Source: an uncultured Odoribacter sp. (GTDB lineage Bacteria > Bacteroidota > Bacteroidia > Bacteroidales > Marinifilaceae). Taken from it: 64,000 nt of DNA. How positions within the stretch are numbered: position 1 is the first letter of the stretch; each line of letters opens with the position of its first letter. Shown here one piece after another: positions 57,021-64,000 of this stretch. The stretch lies in the NCBI GenBank assembly GCA_900541415.1, contig UQJP01000012.1:43577-107576 (forward strand), read 5' to 3'. Made by a program: the position numbers and the translations under genes. The notes beneath the pieces are model-generated. The model worked only from the letters and a program-made list of their open reading frames with translations, ran no database searches and was not told the origin of the DNA.

Positions 57021-57934
57021 ACGAATTCAATAAATGCAGAGAATTAAAACCTTACCTGGCAGAAACCAAGGCCATGCGCCTCGGTGCCCCAGGCAAATTC
57101 GGTATGTTAGATCTGATCTTCGAACTCGACGACCAGAAAAAATCCATCATGAGGCATTGGGACAGGCGCGCTCCCCTCATCGTGCAGCAGGAACTCTATT
57201 TTGATGAAGGAATGCCCGAAATGCCCTGTGTCTATATTCTATCAGCCGGAGGTCCCAATGTGGACGGCGACCGATATGAAAATCGTTTTACCGTCCGAAA
57301 AAATGCTTATGCATTTATATCTACGGGAGCTGCCACCAAAATCGCTGAAATGATCTATAATTTCTCGGCCTTAAAGCAAATTTTCGTATTGGAAGAAAAC
57401 GCTTACCTGGAATATATCCCGGAAGCGACAATCCCTTGCCGGAATAGTCGTTATATTACAGATACAGCCATCACAATCGCACCCTCGGCAACACTGTTTT
57501 ATTCGGAAATCTATACCGGAGGAAGAAAATATTACAATGAAGGCGAATTGTTCGTTTATGATTTGCTATCCGTTTGTACCCAGGCACACCGCCCGGACGG
57601 CACACCGCTGTTCCGTGAAAAACTGGTTGCATCGCCCAAGGAAAAAAATGTCCGTGATATAGGTGTTATGCACAATTACGATGTATTTGCGAATGTGATC
57701 GTACTCACCCCGGAAAAAGACGCTGAAGCGATTTATAACCAAACTCAGGCTTTTATAGACCGGGATCAGGAACTGGCAGTAGGGATCAGTCATTTACCCA
57801 ATCAGGCAGGCTTAATATTTAAAGTCCTGGGTAAAGAAACCCAACCTGTAAAACGAATCATACGTGAATTTGGCTCTGTCGTACGGATGCAAGTAAAAGG
57901 CAAGCCTTTACCGGAAGAATTTGTATGGCGATAG
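57017..57934 (+). CDS. ureD: Urease accessory protein UreD (UreH)
   Basis: A 305-residue beta-rich protein that binds apo-urease and channels nickel from UreG via UreF. Landmarks include [50 protein letters not shown], and [20 protein letters not shown]. Length is normal. It is translationally coupled to ureG and followed 24 nt later by the urea transporter gene. Confidence 0.94.
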   Translation: MNEFNKCRELKPYLAETKAMRLGAPGKFGMLDLIFELDDQKKSIMRHWDRRAPLIVQQELYFDEGMPEMPCVYILSAGGPNVDGDRYENRFTVRKNAYAFISTGAATKIAEMIYNFSALKQIFVLEENAYLEYIPEATIPCRNSRYITDTAITIAPSATLFYSEIYTGGRKYYNEGELFVYDLLSVCTQAHRPDGTPLFREKLVASPKEKNVRDIGVMHNYDVFANVIVLTPEKDAEAIYNQTQAFIDRDQELAVGISHLPNQAGLIFKVLGKETQPVKRIIREFGSVVRMQVKGKPLPEEFVWR

Positions 57935-57958
57935 ATATTTCTATATGCTAAACAGAAA

Positions 57959-58954
57959 ATGAAGAACGAAAAAGATCATGTTATGGAAACAACAACAACT
58001 TTGCCGCGGATATTCTCTCCCGGCTTTTTCAAACTGTATTTTAAAGGTGCCGGACAAGTGATGTTCCAGGGGAATGTCTGGACGGGAATATTCTTTTTAG
58101 CCGGGATTTTCTACGGAGCTTACGTATCCGGCACTCCGGCAGTGGCCTGGGGAGCTGCCGCAGGCCTCTTCGTTTCCACCATCACCGGGTATTTACTGAA
58201 ATATCCGGCAGAAAAAGGTGTCGAAGGATTATGGGGATTTAACGGAATATTGGTTGGTTGTGCCCTGCCTACGTTTTTAGGAAATGTTCCTCTGATGTGG
58301 TTGGCCGTCATTATATTCTCTGCCATGACAACTTGGGTGATGGTAGGTTTAAACAACCTGTTGGCTCCCTACAAAGTTAGTTCCTTCACTTTTCCTTTCG
58401 TACTAACCACCTGGTTCGTACTAATGGCGGCCCGGATCATGCACGGCCTCCCGGATTCCGGTCTGGGATCTCCCGAACTACCCGGTAATTTTTCAACAAC
58501 CTTTGACACCAGTTTTAAAAGTCTGGTCATCTACTGGCTCAAAGGCATCAGCCAGGTATTTCTCATCAATTCATGGGTAACAGGTGCATTGTTTCTAATC
58601 GGCTTAGCCATCAGCAGCCGTTGGGCAGCAGCCTGGGTAGCTATTGCATCGGCAGTAGCCCTTGGTACGGCAATCCTGTACCAATGTAACGGAGGCGATA
58701 TTGCTAACGGGTTATTCGGATTCAGTCCCGTTCTGACGGGAATAGCTTTAGGAACTACCTTCTATCAAGTGAATTGGCGCACTGCAATCTGGAGTTTACT
58801 CGGAATTTTTGCCACTGTTTTCGTTCAGGCCGGAATGGATACATTTTTTTCGCCCATCGGGATTCCTACATTAACCGGGCCTTTCTGCGTAGCTACCTGG
58901 TTGTTCCTATGGCCTCATTTGAAACTCGATAAAAAAATCTTACAACAAGGGTAA
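57959..58954 (+). CDS. Urea transporter (UT family)
   Basis: A 331-residue inner-membrane channel of the UT/SLC14 family with about ten helices in two homologous halves. The paired signatures are GVEGLWGFNGILVGCALPTF near residue 85 and IANGLFGFSPVLTGIALGTT near 250, each with the asparagine/serine-containing pore loop. It equilibrates urea across the membrane for the cytoplasmic urease. It is unlike Helicobacter UreI or the UrtABCDE ABC importer. An internal Met at codon 9 is a possible alternative start. A strong terminator follows. Confidence 0.93.
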   Translation: MKNEKDHVMETTTTLPRIFSPGFFKLYFKGAGQVMFQGNVWTGIFFLAGIFYGAYVSGTPAVAWGAAAGLFVSTITGYLLKYPAEKGVEGLWGFNGILVGCALPTFLGNVPLMWLAVIIFSAMTTWVMVGLNNLLAPYKVSSFTFPFVLTTWFVLMAARIMHGLPDSGLGSPELPGNFSTTFDTSFKSLVIYWLKGISQVFLINSWVTGALFLIGLAISSRWAAAWVAIASAVALGTAILYQCNGGDIANGLFGFSPVLTGIALGTTFYQVNWRTAIWSLLGIFATVFVQAGMDTFFSPIGIPTLTGPFCVATWLFLWPHLKLDKKILQQG

Positions 58955-58970
58955 CACCAATTCCCCGTGA

Positions 58971-59011
58971 TTTACAATTACCGGAAATGAAAGGTTTCCG
59001 GTAATTGTAAA
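58971..59011 (+). terminator. Perfect 17-bp hairpin after the urea transporter
   Basis: TTTACAATTACCGGAAA at 58971-58987 pairs without mismatch with 58995-59011 over a 7-nt loop. It should end most urease transcripts, with partial read-through possible into the MFS and crcB genes. Confidence 0.8.
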
Positions 59012-59045
59012 AGTAACATTCCGACACTCACATTAAATTCAAAGT

Positions 59046-60422
59046 ATGACTGATAATCAACCGACTATGGTAAACATGGACACAATGCCTTTACGCTGGA
59101 GGCACATTTGCGTCCTGCTCATTGCTTCTGCCGGACAATTTTTCGGAGGAGCATTGGCAATCCTGATCGGAGTAATCGCTCCTTTAATTACGATCACCCA
59201 TCACCCGGAATTATCATCCTGGTTTCAGGGTTTCGTTTTTTCATCAGGCTTGATTGGTATTATGGTCGGTTCATTATTTTTCGGGCATTTCAGTGACAAA
59301 TACGGTTACCTTGCCTTTTTCCGCCTTTGTCCGATTCTGATCACCGGAGCTTCTCTATGGATCTGTTTCAGTCACTCTGTCACCATTCTTACCATTAATC
59401 TTCTACTCATAGGATTTGCCATCGGAGGCGCTTATGCCCTTGATCCCTCCTATGTTTCAGAAATTATGCCTAAAAAATGGCGCCGAACTATGCTGGGGAT
59501 TTCCAAAGCCACATCCGGCTTAGGTAACATTCTTATGATACTGGTGGCCTGGTACGTATTGAAAACCTCATCCGATCCTACCATTTGGAACCGACTTTTT
59601 TTGTTCTTTACCTTATTCGCGGCAATTACTTTTCTGGCAAGGTTTTGGTTTGTAGAAAGCCCGGAATGGTTAGCCCTACACGGAAAAATCAAAGAAGCGG
59701 AAAAAAATGTCAAGCATCTTTTAGGAAAAGATGTCTACATCGGGGAACTGGTCAATAAAAAAGACCAGGCAGCCCAGCCCCAAGCCTCTGCCAAAGATAT
59801 TTTTGCCCGAGGAAACCTCAAACGACTAATACTCAGCGGCATTCCCTGGGGATGCGAAGGAATGGGGGTATATGGAATCGGAATCTTTACTCCGGTATTA
59901 TTATTAACTTTAGGCTTAACCCACACAGGGGGCAATGCTTTTGACGATGTGGTAGAAGCTTTACGATTTACATTATACATTAACTTATTTGTTCTTTTAG
60001 GTTTTATTTTAGGCCTCACCGTTATCCGGCGTTTCAATATTATCCGGGCACAATCCGTCGGCTTTTTTATTTGCGCAGCAGGATTATTGCTCACTCTTTT
60101 GGGATATATGTTCCATACCCCGGTATGGATCACTTTATGCGGTTTTCTATTATTTGAAATAGCCCTGAACGCAGGTCCCCATTTATCCACATTCGAACTT
60201 CCCAGCCGGATATATAGCCTTCAGGAACGCGCCAGCGGAGAAGGGATTGCTTCAGCTCTGGGGAAATTGGGAGCGATTATAGCCACATTTATCATTCCGC
60301 CTCTCCTAAAATGGGGTGGAGGAAAGTTAGTATTAATCGTAGCAACCGTCATTCTGATAGCAGGAGGGATCATTACCCAATGGATCGGGCCTTTGGTTTT
60401 AAAGAACACAACCGGAAAATAA
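59046..60422 (+). CDS. MFS transporter, sugar-porter-like
   Basis: A 458-residue transporter with 12 predicted helices and the motifs of the sugar (and other) transporter family: FGHFSDKYGYLAFF after helix 2, and FWFVESPEWLALHGK before the central loop, the equivalent of PESPRWL. Its substrate is not evident; organic acids, aromatic acids and phosphate are as likely as sugars in this family. It lies 91 nt after the urea transporter, beyond a terminator, and 33 nt before crcB, so it pairs with crcB as one unit. Confidence 0.88.
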   Translation: MTDNQPTMVNMDTMPLRWRHICVLLIASAGQFFGGALAILIGVIAPLITITHHPELSSWFQGFVFSSGLIGIMVGSLFFGHFSDKYGYLAFFRLCPILITGASLWICFSHSVTILTINLLLIGFAIGGAYALDPSYVSEIMPKKWRRTMLGISKATSGLGNILMILVAWYVLKTSSDPTIWNRLFLFFTLFAAITFLARFWFVESPEWLALHGKIKEAEKNVKHLLGKDVYIGELVNKKDQAAQPQASAKDIFARGNLKRLILSGIPWGCEGMGVYGIGIFTPVLLLTLGLTHTGGNAFDDVVEALRFTLYINLFVLLGFILGLTVIRRFNIIRAQSVGFFICAAGLLLTLLGYMFHTPVWITLCGFLLFEIALNAGPHLSTFELPSRIYSLQERASGEGIASALGKLGAIIATFIIPPLLKWGGGKLVLIVATVILIAGGIITQWIGPLVLKNTTGK

Positions 60423-60455
60423 ATAAAAAGATGTCGAACCTTTAAATAAACAACC

Positions 60456-60833
60456 ATGTTCAAAGCTATGTTAATTGCCGGAGCAGGAGGATTCATCGGA
60501 ACCTGTCTTCGTTATTTAGTGGGAAAACTTGCACATTATATGTTTTCCACACCTTTCCCCTGGGGAACATTTGCCGTAAATATTATCGGTAGTTTTGTCA
60601 TCGGGATATTCTTCGGAATGGCAGAAAAAGCCCATTTAATTTCTGCTAATATGAACGTATTCCTGATTACCGGATTTTGTGGTGGGTTTACCACATTTTC
60701 CTCTTTTGCCGACGATATGTTCTTATTAATGCAAAACAAACATTGGGGATATTTTTCCGCTTACCTCATTTTTAGTATCGTGTTAGGCATTTTACTGGTC
60801 TGGTTAGGGAGGAGCCTTGTCAAACCGGCTTAA
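60456..60833 (+). CDS. crcB: Fluoride ion channel CrcB/Fluc
   Basis: A 125-residue protein with four helices that forms a dual-topology dimeric fluoride exporter. The signatures are GGFIGTCLRYLVGK, TFAVNIIGSFVIGIFFG (the NxxGSF/GTL region) and FCGGFTTFSSFADD, with the central Gly-Gly-Phe-Thr-Thr-Phe-Ser sequence. No fluoride riboswitch is seen in the 33 nt before it or in the 91 nt before the MFS gene. Fluoride inhibits urease, which may explain its place here. Confidence 0.95.
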   Translation: MFKAMLIAGAGGFIGTCLRYLVGKLAHYMFSTPFPWGTFAVNIIGSFVIGIFFGMAEKAHLISANMNVFLITGFCGGFTTFSSFADDMFLLMQNKHWGYFSAYLIFSIVLGILLVWLGRSLVKPA

Positions 60834-60859
60834 AGACACCTGCCTCTTATTCACAAAAC

Positions 60860-60910
60860 AGGACGGATTTAAAAAAGGGTGTTTACAATCCCTTTTTCTA
60901 AAACCGTCCT
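60860..60910 (+). terminator. Terminator after crcB
   Basis: AGGACGG (60860-60866) pairs with CCGTCCT (60904-60910), with an inner AAAAAGGG/CCCTTTTT stem around a small loop. It closes the right end of the urease region. Confidence 0.75.
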
Positions 60911-61031
60911 ATTCTTAATTTTAACCTAAAACGGAAGCACAAGCTTCACCGGATTCTATCCCGTCCGATTTCATTTTAGGAATCGGCACACTCCTTAACT
61001 CCTTCCCGCCCATTTGCAAAGAACAATATAC

Positions 61032-62027
61032 TTACTTGTAAAAATTCTTTACAAAAACATTGAACTCTCCCTTTCGCAAAACAATTCGCTTAAAAAAAGC
61101 ATGGATAAAACCTATCCCATAAGCAAACAATTGTATAAAACTGGCACAAATGGAATAAAGGGCAACGACAATATTTTTATTTTCTATCAGGGAATCGATA
61201 AAGATCAGGCAAACCCAAAGCAAAAGCGGCAAAAGCGCCCACACTGAAATCCAAAAGGCTCCGATCACGAGCACCAATACCCCGCCGACAAAGCAGGCAG
61301 GCAATAAATGCACCACTTTCAGGGAAGCAGGATGCAATAGATAAAGGTTTATGCGAGCTATTCCCGAATTGTAGATTTGTTTAAAAAACTTTTTCCAGGA
61401 AGTGCGCCGTTTATGGTATACATAAGCAGCAGGAAACAAACGGGTTTGAAATCCGGCTTCCATAATCCGGATACTCATATCTATATCCTCCCCGAAACGC
61501 ATTCCGGAAAAACCTCCCGTCACCTCGAATACCCGGCGGGAAAAACCCATATTGAAACTCCGGGGATGAAATTTCTCCATCGATTTTTTCTTTCCCCGAA
61601 TCCCTCCCGTAGTCAGGATAGAGGTCATCGAATAATTAATCGCTTTTTGAAGATCGGTGAACGATTCGTGAGCACGGTCCGGACCCCCGAACGCATCCAC
61701 GGGATGTTCGGCAAGTTCATCTTCAATCTCCTGTAAATAAGTTGCAGGCACAATACAGTCGGAATCCAGAAAAATAAAATAATCGCCGGAAGCCCTCGCG
61801 GCTCCATAATTCCGGCTCAATCCGGGACCGCTATTTTCCTTAAAAAAATATTTAGCTTCCAAACGATCACGGAACGAAGCAACGATTTCCTCACTTTTTT
61901 CCGTCGATCCGTCCTCCACAACCACCACCTCAAAGTGTTTATACGTTTGCTGGGTCAAACTGTCCAATAGTTCTCTGATCTCTGCCGGACGATTATAAAG
62001 AGGTATAATAATGGAAAAAAAATTCAT
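61032..62027 (-). CDS. Family 2 glycosyltransferase with C-terminal membrane helices
   Basis: A 331-residue inverting GT-A enzyme. The nucleotide-sugar site is shown by FFSIIIPLYNRPAEIRELLD, VVEDGSTEKS and the metal-binding FLDSDCIVP. The catalytic-base region is GMRFGEDIDMSIRIME. Two to three hydrophobic segments at about 235-305 anchor it to the membrane. It probably adds a sugar to a lipid carrier or surface glycan; donor and acceptor are unknown. It is alone, with no capsule cluster beside it in the window. Confidence 0.9.
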   Translation of the reverse strand: MNFFSIIIPLYNRPAEIRELLDSLTQQTYKHFEVVVVEDGSTEKSEEIVASFRDRLEAKYFFKENSGPGLSRNYGAARASGDYFIFLDSDCIVPATYLQEIEDELAEHPVDAFGGPDRAHESFTDLQKAINYSMTSILTTGGIRGKKKSMEKFHPRSFNMGFSRRVFEVTGGFSGMRFGEDIDMSIRIMEAGFQTRLFPAAYVYHKRRTSWKKFFKQIYNSGIARINLYLLHPASLKVVHLLPACFVGGVLVLVIGAFWISVWALLPLLLWVCLIFIDSLIENKNIVVALYSICASFIQLFAYGIGFIHAFFKRIVLRKGEFNVFVKNFYK

Positions 62028-62172
62028 GTTCCTAAACGATTAGAATGAAAAGCCTATCCTGCCCTAAAGCGAAACAAAGATATTCAAATATCGGCAAACC
62101 TTTGCTATTCGCCAAATGTTTTCTTCCGGCAGGCGTAATGAAATGATGTGCTTTTCCACCCCGACAAACCAT

Positions 62173-63470
62173 TCAGGGAATGATTTTTCTCTGGTTCACC
62201 AAACGTAAAAGGACATTGATCAAAATGAAAAGTAACGGAAGCGCCAACAACCAATAGTGTCCCGTTCCTTTCATATCAAACAACAGGACATCTTTAGATA
62301 TAGCTTCCAACATATAAAGAAAAATAATAATAATTTCTGTAACCAAAGTAATCATAACAGGAGCGATCAGCCAGCGATTACGGTCCACCAAAATATAAAA
62401 AGGGCTATGCAGGTTATAAAAGATCACCAAAGCCAAAAGTGCAATCCCCAGGATGACATCCAGGTAAAAATATTTTTTCCACTGAAATATATCATAATCG
62501 GCCTGAGCCAGCGCTGCAATATCATGGCAACACACTTCTCCTGTCCGGCTCTTGTTATCTAAATCGAATAAATAAAATTCATTAAACAGCTTCACCACTA
62601 ATTGAGTCGGATCATTACGTGTGGAAAGCGTGCCTGCCGTAGCCACCGCCACGCCATATTCATTGTAATCGGTAAAATATATATTATCCACAAATTTCGT
62701 GATACCGGAAAGAAAATTCATTTCTTTCACTCCCTGGGTCGGCAAAGTAATATACAGCATACAACGGCTTCCGGCATACGGATACTCGCCGATTAACAGC
62801 GCCTGCCGGCATACGGACCCCCCCCGCCGATACAAAGCGAATCGATAACCATACTTATCGACTTCATGAATTGCGTAAAAGCTCTTTTTTCCCGGAAAGA
62901 AGAATCGGGCAGAAAAAGGTTGATGCCCCTCGGTTTCCTGTCCAGATGTTTCTTATTAATCAATCCGTCAGGCCATTCAAATACTTGTTTCAAAAAATTC
63001 AGCCGCGCTTTTTCCGATAGCAGGAAACGGTCAAAAGCCTCCCCGGTGCGGCAATATACCACCAGGTCATAAGGAATATTCCGGTAGATGGAATCATTCA
63101 GGATACAATCCCGGGTATTGTTGTTCCATTCATTCGTTAATTCAGGTGTTCCCGTCAAAGGATCGAGCACGTATCCCACATATCCGAACCCACCCCGGCA
63201 AACTGCCGCCACCGAGGGATCACAATACAAATCTTCCAGCCACCAGGGACAAATTAAATAAGAACTTTTCCGCATATTCAATGCCTGAAACAATGAATCC
63301 CGGAACTCCCGCCCGTTACAATAAACGCTACGCAACTGTTCCCAACGCCACATTCGCTGGTAACCGTAAGGGCGGAACTCATCGAACCCTTCCTGAAATG
63401 TACGCCCCTGTACCATCAGGATTGGCATCATCATTAATGCCATAAAAAGCCATTGCTTCTTTACCCTCAT
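62173..63470 (-). pseudogene. Membrane protein gene split by a G8 tract (frameshift)
   Basis: Two overlapping frames make one protein. Reading from 63470 (signal peptide MRVKKQWLFMALMMMPILMV) gives a periplasmic part with LLSEKARLNFLKQVFEWPD and AFTQFMKSISMVIDSLCI, then stops at 62793. The second frame continues at the tract with SVCRQALLIGEYPYAGSRC and ends at 62173 after four hydrophobic segments. The switch lies in eight consecutive G (minus strand, complement of 62818-62825). One extra G, or two fewer, would fuse them into about 432 residues. Function unknown. It may be truly broken, phase variable, or a sequencing error. Confidence 0.6.
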
Positions 63471-63683
63471 TCCTGAAATTAAACCTGATTTTCTCATCAA
63501 TTCACCCTCCTGTCTTTTTAGATAAAACACCATTTCAGTTACCCCCCCGCTTCCTTTTCTTTCCCTCTTTTCATTCTTTCCGGCTGCTGTTCCGGCTTTC
63601 ACCCAATCCCCAACACCTCCCCATCTGTCCCGCCCGGTTTTCCGGTATTTCATCACCGATAAACATCTTTATTCCGGCAGGGG

Positions 63684-63941
63684 TCAGCAAAGCTTTCCTT
63701 CTTTGTATAACTCTTTTTGTAGAGCCGCTTTAAAAATCCCGGCTGTCAATCTTTGTTCGTTATTCACCAGCATTTGCAAAGCACAGCGCCGCACCACATT
63801 GGCAATAGACCCTCCCGACAATTCTGCCGCAACGGCCAGACGCATCACCTCGTCCCCGTTTTCCCCCAACCACACCGGAGGCATCATCTTATGCCACAAC
63901 TCTTGCCGGGCTTCTTCATCAGGCATCGGGAAATAGACCAT
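63684..63941 (-). CDS. C-terminal part of an AAA+ ATPase, cut by the window edge or a G11 tract
   Basis: About 85 residues: the sensor-2/lid region of an AAA+ ATPase, beginning RRFQSMVYFPMPDEEA just after the expected arginine pair, then LWHKMMPP and SGGSIANVVRRCALQML. RRFQS followed by HFPMP-type sequence is typical of the ATPases found with contractile injection systems (Afp15-like) and of some stand-alone AAA proteins. The frame runs on past a run of eleven G/C at 63956-63966 into residues (STYFAYDLCH) that do not look like the AAA core, so the upstream join is suspect. Confidence 0.55.
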   Translation of the reverse strand: MVYFPMPDEEARQELWHKMMPPVWLGENGDEVMRLAVAAELSGGSIANVVRRCALQMLVNNEQRLTAGIFKAALQKELYKEGKLC

Positions 63942-63955
63942 CGACTGAAAACGGC

Positions 63956-63966
63956 GGGGGGGGGGG
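63956..63966. repeat. Mononucleotide tract of eleven G
   Basis: Eleven consecutive G on the plus strand, at the point where the AAA+ reading loses its family pattern. Such a tract is a slippage site or a sign of poor sequence near a contig end. Confidence 0.7.
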
Positions 63967-64000
63967 TGGCAGAGATCATACGCGAAATACGTGGATTTAT

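Noticed and set aside
58955..59045. Fluoride riboswitch before the MFS-crcB pair
   Set aside because: The gap is filled by the perfect terminator hairpin; the conserved fluoride aptamer blocks are not seen.

Overview
The window reads as chromosomal DNA from an anaerobic gut member of the Bacteroidales. The grounds are promoters of the TAnnTTTG type with a TTTG box about 19 nt upstream, little Shine-Dalgarno sequence, a TamB/BamA-type outer membrane, two TlpA-type thioredoxin proteins, serine-type sulfatases, and a propionyl-CoA carboxylase operon behind a cobalamin riboswitch. A 4-hydroxybutyrate CoA-transferase homologue would fit a butyrate-forming lineage such as Odoribacter/Butyricimonas, but that placement is only a guess.

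Layout. 1-1485: gene-free DNA holding three diverged copies of one pseudoknot-like element. 1486-8353: Yip1-family membrane protein, SmpB, thioredoxin, CoA-transferase, dGTPase and, convergent with the last, an FtsX/MacB-type permease. 8627-18569 (minus): a glycan-degradation operon (GH2, two sulfatases, a GH36-like enzyme, GH29 fucosidase) without SusC/SusD. 19089-33678: housekeeping and envelope genes (YqeY, BamA-like protein, MATE pump, lytic transglycosylase, TGS-type nucleoside kinase, ornithine aminotransferase, TamB, TsaD, a 2-hydroxyacid dehydrogenase). 33827-44331: TlpA lipoprotein, an unassigned glycosidase, the riboswitch-controlled carboxylase operon with a split ThrE exporter, and a GH16 glucanase. 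44876-45082: tRNA-Gly and tRNA-Tyr. 45302-51452 (minus): a metal-chelate uptake locus (TonB receptor, binding protein, permease, ATPase and a TrmO-FmdE fusion). 52326-60833 (plus): urease ureABC-EFGD, a urea transporter, an MFS transporter and the fluoride channel gene crcB. 61032-63941 (minus): a glycosyltransferase, a membrane protein broken at a G8 tract, and the end of an AAA+ ATPase next to a G11 tract.

How it fits together. The most coherent system is the right-hand third. Divergent from a complete urease operon, which needs nickel, lies a complete TonB-plus-ABC chelate importer. I infer nickel or a nickel chelate as its substrate, by analogy with FecDE/CeuE nickel uptake in Helicobacter. 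The urease beta subunit carries a C-terminal tail resembling that of Helicobacter UreA. The operon continues through a urea transporter towards crcB, and fluoride is a known urease inhibitor. The intergenic DNA between importer and urease can fold into a compact nested double pseudoknot. A second regulatory story is the cobalamin riboswitch in front of a propionyl-CoA carboxylase/methylmalonyl-CoA decarboxylase operon that ends in an exporter.

The most novel-looking sequence is the trio of homologous pseudoknot elements at 54-995. They share architecture, and their helices differ in sequence with compensating changes.
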